In this document: piece by piece, positions 52,530-61,157 of the stretch | How the letters are laid out: every line of letters begins with the position of its first letter | Numbering within the stretch: the stretch's first letter is position 1 | Assembly: GCA_036562755.1 (NCBI GenBank) | Contig: DATCJN010000004.1 | Coordinates: forward strand, 1-64,000 | Source: DUVY01 sp036562755 | Lineage (GTDB): Bacteria; Bacillota; Clostridia; Christensenellales; DUVY01 | Length of the DNA: 64,000 nucleotides | Reading direction: 5' to 3' | Position numbers and translations under genes: made by a program | The notes under the pieces: generated by a model | What the model was told of the DNA's origin: nothing | The model's input: the letters and a program-made list of their open reading frames with translations, nothing else | The model's database searches: none

Positions 52530-53234
52530 TTATTCTTCTAAATAAATTACCCGCCTGCAAGACTCGCATTCTATTAGGCCCTTTTCTTTTAGTCTTGTGA
52601 CGGCAGCCGCCGAAAGCTGCATTCCGCAACCGCCGCAGTTAGCGCCGTCCACAGCTTTTACAATGGCGGGAAGGACTTTATCCTTTCTTAAGGCCTGGTA
52701 TTTTGCGAATATTTCTTTATCTATGCCCTTGGCCAGTTCGGCAAGTTTGGTCTTATATTCTTGAATTTTGGGCGCAAGCTCTTCTTTTAGCGCGTCAAAT
52801 TTTTGCTTGGCTTCGTTAAACACATGGCGCATGTTCGCGCCTTCTTTGCGAGCGTCTTCGTTTCGCTTTACGGTTTCTTCTATATTTTTTGGCAGCTTGA
52901 TTAATTCTTTTTCAAGCGCGCTTAAATTGGACTGAAGCTTTTTGATTTGATCTTCCACTTTTTCTAAATTCTTATCGCTCAAATCCATTTCCAAGACTTT
53001 TTCCAACTCTTCAAGCTTGGAAGTAACTCCGTTGATATAACTCTCAAGCTTTTTATATCTATCGTATAAGTCGCTTGCCACCTTTTCGGTTTGTTTAGCT
53101 ATGTTTCCGAGTTTTATGAAATTTTCTTTCGCCTTTTCAGCTATGGCATAGTCCTTGCTCTTTTCTATCTGCAATTCCAGGCTTCGCAGAGCCAAGTCCT
53201 GCTCCTGATAAGCTAATATTTTTTCCAAATTCAT
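52530..53234 (-). CDS. Coiled-coil protein with C-terminal C4 zinc ribbon
   Basis: A 234-residue protein: residues ~20-190 form a long antiparallel coiled coil (KVEDQIKKLQSNLSALEKEL, EELAPKIQEYKTKLAELAKG). The end is a four-cysteine zinc ribbon (CGGCGMQLS ... CESCRRVIYLEE). It is the zf-RING_7/CdsZ-like family found in most bacteria, often thought to bind nucleic acid or ribosomes, without an agreed function. It is last in the operon and shares one base with the end of trmK. Confidence 0.9.
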   Translation of the reverse strand: MNLEKILAYQEQDLALRSLELQIEKSKDYAIAEKAKENFIKLGNIAKQTEKVASDLYDRYKKLESYINGVTSKLEELEKVLEMDLSDKNLEKVEDQIKKLQSNLSALEKELIKLPKNIEETVKRNEDARKEGANMRHVFNEAKQKFDALKEELAPKIQEYKTKLAELAKGIDKEIFAKYQALRKDKVLPAIVKAVDGANCGGCGMQLSAAAVTRLKEKGLIECESCRRVIYLEE

Positions 53235-53905
53235 TATAGCCTCCCTGCTATACTATTCTTAACACTTATTGCCGTTTCTAACTCTTTTTTTAAAGCTTCT
53301 TGTCTAGTGTTTGCGTTGTCAGCCGCTTGCGTCAATAAGTTAATTTTTTTGTCCAAATACGCGATAAAGTCTTTAGAGGGATTTTTTAAGTTTCCTATTC
53401 CCCATTCCAATTCCAGCTCGTTAAGTTCTTGATACCCCTTTTCGACTTCTATGATATCATAAAATTTAGATTTATCCAAAACTATAAAATCGTTAATGAT
53501 TTTATAGCCAAACTCATTGAGTTTTTTTCGCAAAATAGAGACATTTTGTTGGGGAGACAAGATATAACGGTCGATAAAATTCTTATCCCGCTCAATTATT
53601 TTGATTATTTCATATCCCCCCAGCCCCGCTATTATCGCCAAATCAATTTTTTGACCGTAATTTATTAACGGCTCTAATCCGTCGCCGCAAAGCGTTATAA
53701 TTTTGTCAGAAACTTTTTTGCTTTGGGCGAGATTTTGAGTTTTCTCCAACGATTTGGGACTAATATCCGTCGCCAAAACCTTACTACAACGACCTTTGGA
53801 TATAAGATAGACGCTTAATTTTCCGTGGTCGCAGCCGATATCGGCTATCGTATCATAATAGTTTACGCAATCGGCGATTGATTGCAACCTTTTAGACAGT
53901 CTCAT
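53234..53905 (-). CDS. trmK: tRNA (adenine-22-N1)-methyltransferase
   Basis: TrmK methylates N1 of A22 in the D-loop of tRNA. The 223-residue protein has the SAM-binding motif (IADIGCDHGKLSVYLI, about 20), the motif LAIIAGLGGYEIIKI, and a C-terminal helical tRNA-contacting part. It overlaps rpoD by 4 nt. The placement after rpoD is the same as in B. subtilis. Confidence 0.93.
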   Translation of the reverse strand: MRLSKRLQSIADCVNYYDTIADIGCDHGKLSVYLISKGRCSKVLATDISPKSLEKTQNLAQSKKVSDKIITLCGDGLEPLINYGQKIDLAIIAGLGGYEIIKIIERDKNFIDRYILSPQQNVSILRKKLNEFGYKIINDFIVLDKSKFYDIIEVEKGYQELNELELEWGIGNLKNPSKDFIAYLDKKINLLTQAADNANTRQEALKKELETAISVKNSIAGRL

Positions 53906-54975
53906 CCGTTGAGGTCTTTTAGGCGTTTTTGGCTCTTGGAGATATTGCGCAATTTTCTTAGCGCTTTGGCTTCTATCTGCCTTATACGCTCTCTAGTGAC
54001 GTTAAACACTTTGCCGACTTCTTCAAGCGTTCTAGGGTGGCCGTCGTAAATGCCATATCTAAGCCTTAATACCTGCTGCTCTCTTGCGGTTAACGCCTCT
54101 AATTCTTTGCGGACTCTGTCGCGCGCGTCCAAAATCTCGGCCATTTCGGAAGGCGAGATTGCGTTTTCATCGGGAACAAAGTCGCCAAGGTGGCTGTCTT
54201 CTTCCTCGCCGATAGGAGTTTCAAGCGATACGGGGTCTTGCGCGATTTTTTGGATTTCGCGGACTTTTTCCACAGATATGCCCATTTCTTCGGCTATTTC
54301 CTCGGGCGTAGGCTCTCTGCCTAAAGTTTGCAAGAGCTGTCTTGAAACTCTTATTAATTTGTTTATGGTCTCCACCATATGTACGGGGATCCTTATGGTG
54401 CGCGCTTGGTCTGCTATAGCTCTGGTAATAGCTTGTCTTATCCACCAGGTCGCATATGTGGAAAATCTAAAGCCTTTGGTATGGTCAAATTTTTCTACCG
54501 CTTTTAACAAACCTAAATTGCCTTCTTGAATCAAATCCAAAAACTGCATGCCTCTGCCTACATATCTTTTGGCTATGCTTACGACTAACCTAAGGTTTGC
54601 TTCGCTTAGCTTATTCTTGGCTTCCTCGTCGCCTTGAGCCATTCTTTCGGCAAGCGCAATTTCTTCTTCCGCGGTCAATAGCGGAACTTTGCCGATGTCT
54701 TTTAGATACATCTTAACGGGGTCTTCCACGCTGACATCGCGCATTAGCTTGTCGATATCTTCTTCGTCCTTATCGATTTGAGTAATGTTTTTTAGGACTT
54801 GAACGCCTTCTTCTTCAATAATGCGAAAGATTTCATCCATAGTCGCGGCGTCTACTTCTAATTCTGTTATAAACTTGGCCGCGATTTCGTCGTAGGTCAA
54901 ATAGCCCTTGGACTTGCCCAAAGCGATTAGGCGTTCAACCTCTTGACGCTGTTTCTCTGTGAGAATGTCTTCCAT
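53902..54975 (-). CDS. rpoD: Primary sigma factor RpoD (SigA)
   Basis: The housekeeping sigma factor; it reads the TTGACA/TATAAT promoters seen all over this window. The 357-residue protein has a short region 1.1 (about 1-70), region 1.2 (EDPVKMYLKDIGKVPLL), region 2 with the -10-reading helix (GFRFSTYATWWIRQAITRAI), region 3, and region 4 (TREQQVLRLRYGI ... VGKVFNVTRERIRQIEAKAL). It starts 1 nt into the dnaG stop and is co-transcribed with it, as in B. subtilis. Confidence 0.98.
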   Translation of the reverse strand: MEDILTEKQRQEVERLIALGKSKGYLTYDEIAAKFITELEVDAATMDEIFRIIEEEGVQVLKNITQIDKDEEDIDKLMRDVSVEDPVKMYLKDIGKVPLLTAEEEIALAERMAQGDEEAKNKLSEANLRLVVSIAKRYVGRGMQFLDLIQEGNLGLLKAVEKFDHTKGFRFSTYATWWIRQAITRAIADQARTIRIPVHMVETINKLIRVSRQLLQTLGREPTPEEIAEEMGISVEKVREIQKIAQDPVSLETPIGEEEDSHLGDFVPDENAISPSEMAEILDARDRVRKELEALTAREQQVLRLRYGIYDGHPRTLEEVGKVFNVTRERIRQIEAKALRKLRNISKSQKRLKDLNG

Positions 54976-56732
54976 TAAACCTTATACTCCTTTTTTATTG
55001 TGTTTATCTCATCCAAAAGTTTTCTTATATCTTGCATTAGTATTTTCTTTTTTTCAGGGTCTTGTTCGGCATCGCGTTCTTTGCTTATTTTATCAATATC
55101 TTGTTCCAGCGTTTCTACTTTTAGTCTTGCGTAAAAGCCCTCGTAATAACTTTTTTGGATTTCGGGATCCGTAGAATCGTTTTGAGCGTATTCTAAGATT
55201 TCGCCTATTTCTTTGTGCTCGCTCTCGTCAAAATCCAAAAAAATCTTTTTTATGTCTTTTCCGCTTTGCGCGTAAGCTAACAGCCTTTTTTGCAAATCGT
55301 CCAGGGGCAGCCTTTCAAAAGGCAGATCATATTTTGCAAAATCTTTTTTATTTATGATTGCCCACAAAAGATATTTTATAGCTTTTGTATGTAAATTATC
55401 CTTTTTTTCTTCAACTAATGCGGGGCGAACGCCTTCTATATCCTTGAAAATTTGGGCTTTTAACGATTCGAAGGTAAAACCCGTAATTTTTTGAATAATT
55501 TTTAGCGCGTTTTCTATGGAAACGTAATCTTTTAGTTGGGACGCTATGTTGCAAGCCGCTATCGCGTATTTTGACTTGCCGTCTTGAGCGCTTAAGTCGT
55601 AATCTTTTTTTAGCGATTCAAGCTTATATCTTAACAGCGGCAGCGCGTTATTAAGATACTTTTCTTTGAAGGCCTGCGCGCCTTCTTTTTTTACAACATC
55701 GTCCGGATCCTGCCCTTCGGGCAAGACCACTACCTTGACCTCCAGTCCGTTTTCTTCCAAAATATCCAATCCGCGCAAAGTCGCCTTTTGTCCCGCGGCG
55801 TCGCCGTCATAGCAAATATAGACCAAAGGAGCGTATCTTTTTAGAGTTTTGGCTTGGTCGTGGGTAAGGCTTGTCCCCATCGAAGCCACCGCTGTTTTAA
55901 AGCCCGCCGCCTGCAAAGCTATAACGTCCATATAGCCTTCGCATAAGATTACATATTTAATAGGCTCGTTTTGCTTGGCTTTTTTTAGTTCGTTGATAGC
56001 GTAAATAGTTTTGGATTTGTCAAACACCAGCGTTGCTGAAGTGTTGCGGTATTTGGCGTATTCGGTAGGCTGCAAGCTCCTGCCGCCAAAGGCTATTACC
56101 TCGTTGAAGTTATTTATAATAGGTATTATAACCCTGCCGCCAAAGACGTCATAGACTTGTCCGCTTTCGTTTCGGGCGCAAAGCCCCGCCATAATCAAAT
56201 CGTCCTGATGATAGCCTTGTCCAACCAGATGTTTTACTAATTGGTGGTAATCGGGACTGTAACCAAGTCCGAATCTGGTTATTGTAGCGTCGTCTAATCC
56301 CCTTTTATATAGATATTCCAAAGCGGGCTTGCCTTCGGGAGAGCGGAGCTTTTGGTAATAAAACAACGCCGCCAAACGATTAAGCGTTAATATTAAATCG
56401 CGTTTTTGTTTTAGTTCTTTGGTTTTGTCGTCAAATTTATACGAAGGAAGCTCTAATTTGACTTCGTCGGCAAGCCTTTTTACAGCTTCCAAAAAGTCTA
56501 TATTTTCTATCTTTTGAACGAATTTTATGACATTTCCGCTTTCGCCGCATCCGAAGCAATGGTAAAACTGTCTGTCCTCGTTTACCGCAAAGGACGGATC
56601 TTTTTCGTGATGAAACGGACAGCGCGCCCAATAGTTGTTGCCCTTTTTGGTCAAAGGGACATATCGGGAAATCACTGTGACAATATTATGGCTGTCTATC
56701 AGCTTGTCCAACCAATCTCTGTCAAACGCCAA
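54975..56732 (-). CDS. dnaG: DNA primase
   Basis: DnaG makes RNA primers at the replication fork. The 585-residue protein shows the N-terminal CHC2 zinc domain (CPFHHEKDPSFAVNEDRQFY, then CFGCG), the catalytic core, and the Toprim domain with EGYMDVIALQ (about 265) and YDGDAAG (about 308). The C-terminal part, which should bind DnaB helicase, is helical. The start is a TTG at 56732, 6 nt after GCGGAG. It is first in the operon with rpoD. No rpsU lies upstream. Confidence 0.96.
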   Translation of the reverse strand: MAFDRDWLDKLIDSHNIVTVISRYVPLTKKGNNYWARCPFHHEKDPSFAVNEDRQFYHCFGCGESGNVIKFVQKIENIDFLEAVKRLADEVKLELPSYKFDDKTKELKQKRDLILTLNRLAALFYYQKLRSPEGKPALEYLYKRGLDDATITRFGLGYSPDYHQLVKHLVGQGYHQDDLIMAGLCARNESGQVYDVFGGRVIIPIINNFNEVIAFGGRSLQPTEYAKYRNTSATLVFDKSKTIYAINELKKAKQNEPIKYVILCEGYMDVIALQAAGFKTAVASMGTSLTHDQAKTLKRYAPLVYICYDGDAAGQKATLRGLDILEENGLEVKVVVLPEGQDPDDVVKKEGAQAFKEKYLNNALPLLRYKLESLKKDYDLSAQDGKSKYAIAACNIASQLKDYVSIENALKIIQKITGFTFESLKAQIFKDIEGVRPALVEEKKDNLHTKAIKYLLWAIINKKDFAKYDLPFERLPLDDLQKRLLAYAQSGKDIKKIFLDFDESEHKEIGEILEYAQNDSTDPEIQKSYYEGFYARLKVETLEQDIDKISKERDAEQDPEKKKILMQDIRKLLDEINTIKKEYKV

Positions 56733-56850
56733 AATAAACTCCGCAAATTATGTTTTTCAATATATATATTTCGACATTATATACATAAATCCTTTTTTTA
56801 TTTTCGGTTTTTTTATAAAAAAATCTTATGATAAAATTTTTCTTTTGGTA

Positions 56851-56879
56851 TTGAAACACATGAAAACCTGTGATATAAT
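56851..56879 (+). promoter_or_regulatory. Promoter of the 30-residue membrane peptide
   Basis: TTGAAA (56851-56856) and TATAAT (56874-56879) are 17 nt apart. Confidence 0.85.
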
Positions 56880-56944
56880 TGGGTTACACCAAAGAAAATC
56901 AATCGTTGGCGCTTGAAATTTGACGGTTGATTGGGAGAAGGGCT

Positions 56945-57037
56945 ATGGCCACAAAACTTGACTTGGTTCTTTCGATTATGGGCTCGATTCTTCTGGTTAT
57001 TGTCGCTGTATGCGCTTCTACGGTATTTGCTTTATAA
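56945..57037 (+). CDS. 30-residue single-span membrane peptide
   Basis: The peptide begins MATKLDLVLSIMGSIL and ends VCASTVFAL. It is essentially one hydrophobic helix with a lysine and an aspartate near the N-terminus, so it should insert with N inside. Evidence that it is real: a GGGAG site 8 nt before the ATG, a consensus promoter at 56851-56879, and a terminator at 57096-57133, making a complete unit of about 240 nt. The 5' leader can fold into a 9-bp stem (AATCAATCG with CGGTTGATT) just ahead of the ribosome site. I know no family; roles such as a membrane-complex modulator or a toxin-like peptide are possible but unproven. Confidence 0.7.
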   Translation: MATKLDLVLSIMGSILLVIVAVCASTVFAL

Positions 57038-57095
57038 GCAAGATAAATAATTGAAATCCTAAAGATTACTTCATAAAACACTATATTATACAGAG

Positions 57096-57133
57096 CGAAA
57101 AAACCTTCACGCATTAATGGGAAGGTTTTTTCG
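57096..57133. terminator. Bidirectional terminator of the small peptide gene and dgt
   Basis: CGAAAAAACCTTC and GAAGGTTTTTTCG pair over 13 bp. It follows the peptide gene (plus) and lies 20 nt below the dgt stop (minus). Confidence 0.88.
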
Positions 57134-57152
57134 TTAATGCTCCTTATATTTT

Positions 57153-58142
57153 TTACTCGTATTCCCAGCCCTTAGGAACGAAAATTTTATTAAAGGTATA
57201 AATGGCATATCCGTCCGTCATACCCGAAAGGTAGTCGCAAACTTTTTGGCTGTCCGTTGCGTCTAGTTCGGCATAACCTCTTGGCAAACGGCTAATGTCT
57301 TCTATGAAATAATCATATAACATTTTTAGCATTTTTATGGCTTTGTGCTCTTCTTCTTTGGGCTTGCTGTTGTTATATACGCGTTCAAACAAAAACTCCA
57401 ACAACTTTCCGCTCGCTTGGGAAAACTCTTTGTCCATTTTGACATAAGGTTGGTTTTGACTGGTTTTGATAACATTATTTATCATATTGTTAATACGGTC
57501 GCGCGAGGTTTTGCCCAAAACATCGGTTATATATTTGGGCAAATCTTCTTCGCTCAACACGTTAGCCCTAATGGCGTCGTCTATGTCATGGTTTATATAA
57601 GCTATTCTATCAGCCAAAGACACTACCGCTCCTTCCAGGGTGCTAGGATTGCCGCTGGCGCGATGGTTTAAAATTCCGTCTTTTACTTCGTAAGTCAAAT
57701 TTAATCCCTTAAAGTTGTTTTCCAAAACTTCGACAACCCTTAAGCTCTGGACATTATGCTCGAAATTGCATTCTTTTAACGCTCTTTCGCCCGCATGCCC
57801 AAAAGGCGTGTGCCCCAAATCATGCCCTAACGATATGGCCTCGGTTAAGTCTTCGTTTAGCCTTAAAGCGCGCGCAATGCTCCTTGCTATCTGCATCACC
57901 TCAAGCGTATGAGTCAGCCTGGTGCGGTAGTGGTCGCCCTCGGGCGATAAAAATACCTGGGTTTTGTGCTTTAATCTTCTAAAAGATTTGCAATGAATTA
58001 TTCTATCTCTATCCCGCATAAAGTCCGTGCGATAAGGACAAGGCTCTTCGAATTTAGCGCGCCCCTTAGTGTCTTTTGACTTAAAGGCATAAGGACTTAG
58101 GTATTTTTCTTCGATTTCATATTGAATTAATTTTGTATCCAT
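57153..58142 (-). CDS. dgt: Deoxyguanosinetriphosphate triphosphohydrolase-like HD protein
   Basis: A dNTP triphosphohydrolase of the HD superfamily, which splits dGTP or other dNTPs to nucleoside and triphosphate. The 329-residue protein has RDRIIHCKSFRRLKHKTQV, the metal histidines in TRLTHTLEV and the HD pair in LGHDLGHTPFGHAGE, and the later ADRIAYINHDIDDA. The start is ATG 58142 (MDTKLIQYE...), exactly 7 nt after a TATAAT and with no Shine-Dalgarno, hence probably leaderless; the ATG at 58163 would lie upstream of the transcript. The proximity to dnaG fits DNA precursor control. Confidence 0.92.
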   Translation of the reverse strand: MDTKLIQYEIEEKYLSPYAFKSKDTKGRAKFEEPCPYRTDFMRDRDRIIHCKSFRRLKHKTQVFLSPEGDHYRTRLTHTLEVMQIARSIARALRLNEDLTEAISLGHDLGHTPFGHAGERALKECNFEHNVQSLRVVEVLENNFKGLNLTYEVKDGILNHRASGNPSTLEGAVVSLADRIAYINHDIDDAIRANVLSEEDLPKYITDVLGKTSRDRINNMINNVIKTSQNQPYVKMDKEFSQASGKLLEFLFERVYNNSKPKEEEHKAIKMLKMLYDYFIEDISRLPRGYAELDATDSQKVCDYLSGMTDGYAIYTFNKIFVPKGWEYE

Positions 58143-58149
58143 TATTATA

Positions 58150-58178
58150 ATTATACCATTCATTAATAAGAATTTAAA
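58150..58178 (-). promoter_or_regulatory. Promoter placed for leaderless dgt transcription
   Basis: TTTAAA (58173-58178) and TATAAT (58150-58155) are 17 nt apart on the minus strand. The ATG follows 7 nt after the -10. A second TATAAT lies at 58144-58149. Confidence 0.6.
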
Positions 58179-58203
58179 TATGCGCTTTAAAAAAGTTTAC
58201 GCA

Positions 58204-58232
58204 TTGAATACTTCTGAATATTGTGATATAAT
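58204..58232 (+). promoter_or_regulatory. Promoter of the zinc ribbon/deoxyribosyltransferase-like gene
   Basis: TTGAAT (58204-58209) and TATAAT (58227-58232), 17 nt apart, divergent from dgt. Confidence 0.8.
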
Positions 58233-58287
58233 TTTTATATACAAATTTTTACATTTTTTTACAATTTTAGATAAAAGAGGTTGATTT

Positions 58288-59250
58288 ATGGATTTTTGCC
58301 CGTTATGTTATTCCGACGCGTCCATTGAAAACGCCTCGTACGCAGGACATAAGAAAGTCAAATGCCCTATTTGCGGCGAATTTTATTTTGCGAAAAACCT
58401 TTTTGACGATCCAAAACTGGCGGTTTGCGCCTATATCTACAACGCTTTGAAGAACAATAATATAATTTCCTTTTTTACTAACAGTTCCGAATTATCTAAA
58501 CCGTTGAATTCTAATATGGATTTGGTTAAGGTTGAGCAATTATTGGACCTGTATCCCAAAAACTTAAGCGAATTAATCGACCAAAGCGTTATGAATATCG
58601 CTTTCTATATCAAAAAAATAGGCGTCAAAATTAATAATATTTACCTAACCAATGTCATGGATCGCCAATACGCTCGTAAAAGCGCTTTGTTAAAGACCTT
58701 GTTCTGCGTTTACGACAATAATGTTGAGCAGGTTTCAGTTTTGCTAAAGCATTTGGAAAAGCTTGGATATATTGAGCCTTTGTCGGTAGGCGTATTTACT
58801 CTTACGCTTTCGTTTAAGGGCTGGATGAGAGTGGAAAAACTCCAAAACAAAACTTCGACCATTAATCAAGCGCTTATAATAGCAAGCCCCAGAGAAGAAA
58901 TGCTCTCATGCAGAAATGTGTTAAAACAGGTCGCGTCTAATTTGAATTTGGTTCCCAAATTCTCCGACGAAAGCAAATACTCAAAGCCGGTAACTACCGA
59001 AACTTTTTATGAAATCAGGCGAAGCAAGCTTATTATAGCAGACCTTACATATTACAAACCGCATGTCTATTATGAAACGGGGTATGCCGAAGCGTTAAAA
59101 AAGCCTGTAATATACACTTGCAAGCAAGGCTATTCGGTAAAGAGACAGTTAGATATTATTCATAATAACCTTATTAAATGGGATTCGCTTGAACAATTGC
59201 GCGACGCGCTGATGATAAGAGCAGCGGCGCAGTTAAATATCTATAAATAA
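58288..59250 (+). CDS. Zinc ribbon protein with C-terminal nucleoside 2-deoxyribosyltransferase/TIR-like domain
   Basis: A 320-residue protein of unknown role. The N-terminus is a zinc ribbon (C4, C7, C26, C29; CPLC and CPIC). The middle (about 60-190) is helical, with a winged-helix-like part (LLKHLEKLGYIEPLSVGVF). The C-terminal ~110 residues start LIIASPREEMLS and contain IADLTYYKPHVYYETGYAEA followed by KKPVIYTCK. This is the pattern of nucleoside 2-deoxyribosyltransferase-like domains that also serve as nucleotide-sensing or NAD-cleaving effectors in defence genes. It is alone in its unit, next to a dNTPase. AGAGGTTGATTT precedes the ATG. Confidence 0.75.
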   Translation: MDFCPLCYSDASIENASYAGHKKVKCPICGEFYFAKNLFDDPKLAVCAYIYNALKNNNIISFFTNSSELSKPLNSNMDLVKVEQLLDLYPKNLSELIDQSVMNIAFYIKKIGVKINNIYLTNVMDRQYARKSALLKTLFCVYDNNVEQVSVLLKHLEKLGYIEPLSVGVFTLTLSFKGWMRVEKLQNKTSTINQALIIASPREEMLSCRNVLKQVASNLNLVPKFSDESKYSKPVTTETFYEIRRSKLIIADLTYYKPHVYYETGYAEALKKPVIYTCKQGYSVKRQLDIIHNNLIKWDSLEQLRDALMIRAAAQLNIYK

Positions 59251-59284
59251 AAAAAATTACCGCTTTAAAAAGCGGTATTTTTTT
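59251..59284. terminator. Bidirectional terminator
   Basis: TACCGCTT and AAGCGGTA pair around TAAA, with A and T runs on both sides. The zinc ribbon gene and the ANTAR gene converge here. Confidence 0.85.
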
Positions 59285-59855
59285 ATAATAATTCGTATTT
59301 TTTGATTACATTTTCGGCTATAACTCTTTTGGTGACGCGTTGATCCATCGCCTGTCTTTCTATGTATTTATGGGCCTGGACTTCGGTCATCTTCATTTTT
59401 TCCATAAGAACAAGCTTTGCTCTAGTGACGATTTTTAAATCCTCTAATTTGCCTTGAAGTTTCTTTACCTCGTTTTTGGTGTCGACTATTCTTCTGCCGG
59501 AAGAGAGAGCAAATTTAACCATTTTATAAAAGAAATTACGGTTGATAGGCTTGGTAAGAACTAATATTCCATAATCCTCTACCATTTCGGCAAGCTCGTC
59601 TTCAGTTCCGTCCATAGTTAACATCAAGCAAGAGCAGTCGAAATTTTGGACAATATATAACGCCAGGTCGCTTGCGCTTTCGTCCGAAAGCGGAGTGTCT
59701 ATTATGCAAAGGGAAAAATTTTGGGTGGCAAAGGTTCGCCTAGCCATGCCGGCGCTATTAACCGTAAAAACATCGTTAAAGCCTGCGTTTTTTAAAAAAT
59801 CTTTTAAGGCGTCGCAAACCTTTTGGGATTTGGAAACCAATAAAATGTTATCCAT
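59283..59855 (-). CDS. Response regulator with ANTAR RNA-binding domain
   Basis: A 190-residue antitermination regulator. The receiver domain (about 1-115) has the acidic site in CIIDTPLSDES and a conserved lysine in LVLTKPINRN. A coiled linker follows, and then the ANTAR domain (about 135-190; LVLMEKMKMTEVQAHKYIER). ANTAR proteins bind paired hexaloop hairpins in mRNA leaders to prevent termination, often in nitrogen metabolism. It lies 19 nt below glnA and is co-transcribed with it, so ammonium or glutamine status is the likely signal. No matching paired hairpins are evident before glnA. Confidence 0.9.
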   Translation of the reverse strand: MDNILLVSKSQKVCDALKDFLKNAGFNDVFTVNSAGMARRTFATQNFSLCIIDTPLSDESASDLALYIVQNFDCSCLMLTMDGTEDELAEMVEDYGILVLTKPINRNFFYKMVKFALSSGRRIVDTKNEVKKLQGKLEDLKIVTRAKLVLMEKMKMTEVQAHKYIERQAMDQRVTKRVIAENVIKKYELL

Positions 59856-59874
59856 AGGATAACTCCCTTTCTTG

Positions 59875-61107
59875 TCAGCGCTTAGGAATAAAAGCTTTGA
59901 TTAGCCTTTGGGGTAATACTTCTTTAACAAACTCGCTGTTTGCGGCAATCTCTTCCGCTTCTTGTATATTGCTGGGCAGTTCTTTTATGCCGTTTGCCTT
60001 GGCGTAAGTCTGTGTAACAATAGTATCTACCGCGGGAGAAAGCTGCAAACCTTTTTGAATGCCTTCTAATCCTGCGTTTATCAATAATGTGAAAACCAAA
60101 TAAGGATTGCACATCATATCTGCTGAGCGAATTTGTATCTTGGAATTCTCCTCTTGATCCCATGACAGCCTTAATAGCTGGGAAACATTTTTGGTTGACC
60201 AGCTTATATACTTGGGCGCTCTAAAGTATCCAAATCTTTGATATGAGCTTTCGTGAGAATTTAAGAATAGAGTCATATCGGGAATTCTGTTAAGGATACC
60301 GGCGATAAAACTCTGGGCTTTTTCGTTAAAGTTAGCCTTATTGAATAGATTTTTGCCGTTTTCGTATAAGCTCATATTTATTTGAAGCGCCGTTCCGCTC
60401 TTATCGCTTAACGGTTTAGGTAAAAAGCAAGCGTATAGGCCGTTTCTGTCCGCAACGGTGCTTACCACATATTTAAAGGTGGTAATATTATCCGCGCAGT
60501 TTAAGGCGTTGCTCTTTTCAAATTCTATTTCGTTTTGGCCAGGTCCGTGTTCATGGTGAGAGGTTTTGGGTTTTATACCCATTTGTTCTAGGATAAGGCA
60601 AATCTCGCGGCGGATGTTTTCGCCCTTGTCTTGAGGCGCCATATCAAGATAGCCGCCGTAATCAAAAGGCTCTAATGTGGGCTTTCCGTCTTCGTCTTTT
60701 TTGAACAAATAAAACTCGCAGGAGGCGGAAAAATGCAAATGAAGTCCCATCTGTTCGGCTTTTTGCTGAGCCTTTTTTAGCAGCATTCTGCCGTCTTCAA
60801 AATCCTCTTGACCGCCTCTTTTTATATCGCAGAAAAAGCGAACTACCCTGCCGTTTGAGGGACGCCAAGGCAAAAGCGCGACGGTCGAAGCGTCCGGGAA
60901 TAGATATAAATCAGACTCTTCCTCGTTTAAAAACCCCTGAACAGAGGAAGCGTCAAACGGCACGCCGTTATTGAAGGCGTTTTCCAATTCGTCCGACATT
61001 ATGGAAAGGTTTTTTAAATTGCCGTAAACGTCGCAAAACGCAAGTCTGATAAATTTTATATCGTTTTCCTTAACGTATTCTTTGATGTCGTTTTTTATAA
61101 TTTCCAT
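59875..61107 (-). CDS. glnA: Glutamine synthetase, type I-like
   Basis: It makes glutamine from glutamate, ammonia and ATP. The 410-residue protein has the beta-grasp N-domain (IKFIRLAFCDVYGNLKNLSI), metal glutamates in SASCEFYLF and HHEHGPGQNEIEFE (about 190-203), the SGTALQINMSL region and the C-terminal RSADMMCNPYLVF. It is shorter than the usual ~440-470 residues and lacks an adenylylation tyrosine loop; it resembles the clostridial form next to ANTAR regulators. The glutamate synthase subunits lie just upstream, giving a full GS-GOGAT route. Confidence 0.92.
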   Translation of the reverse strand: MEIIKNDIKEYVKENDIKFIRLAFCDVYGNLKNLSIMSDELENAFNNGVPFDASSVQGFLNEEESDLYLFPDASTVALLPWRPSNGRVVRFFCDIKRGGQEDFEDGRMLLKKAQQKAEQMGLHLHFSASCEFYLFKKDEDGKPTLEPFDYGGYLDMAPQDKGENIRREICLILEQMGIKPKTSHHEHGPGQNEIEFEKSNALNCADNITTFKYVVSTVADRNGLYACFLPKPLSDKSGTALQINMSLYENGKNLFNKANFNEKAQSFIAGILNRIPDMTLFLNSHESSYQRFGYFRAPKYISWSTKNVSQLLRLSWDQEENSKIQIRSADMMCNPYLVFTLLINAGLEGIQKGLQLSPAVDTIVTQTYAKANGIKELPSNIQEAEEIAANSEFVKEVLPQRLIKAFIPKR

Positions 61108-61157
61108 TTCCTAACTCCCACATGTTTTATTTTATTATTTCTTTGTAATTTTAATTT

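Noticed and set aside
53429..53668. 79-codon plus frame antisense to trmK
   Set aside because: trmK has its SAM motif and correct length; no signal supports the antisense frame.
59283..61107. Two-component system including the ANTAR regulator
   Set aside because: No histidine kinase gene is nearby, and the receiver domain lies next to glnA, so it is described as a nitrogen-linked antiterminator instead.
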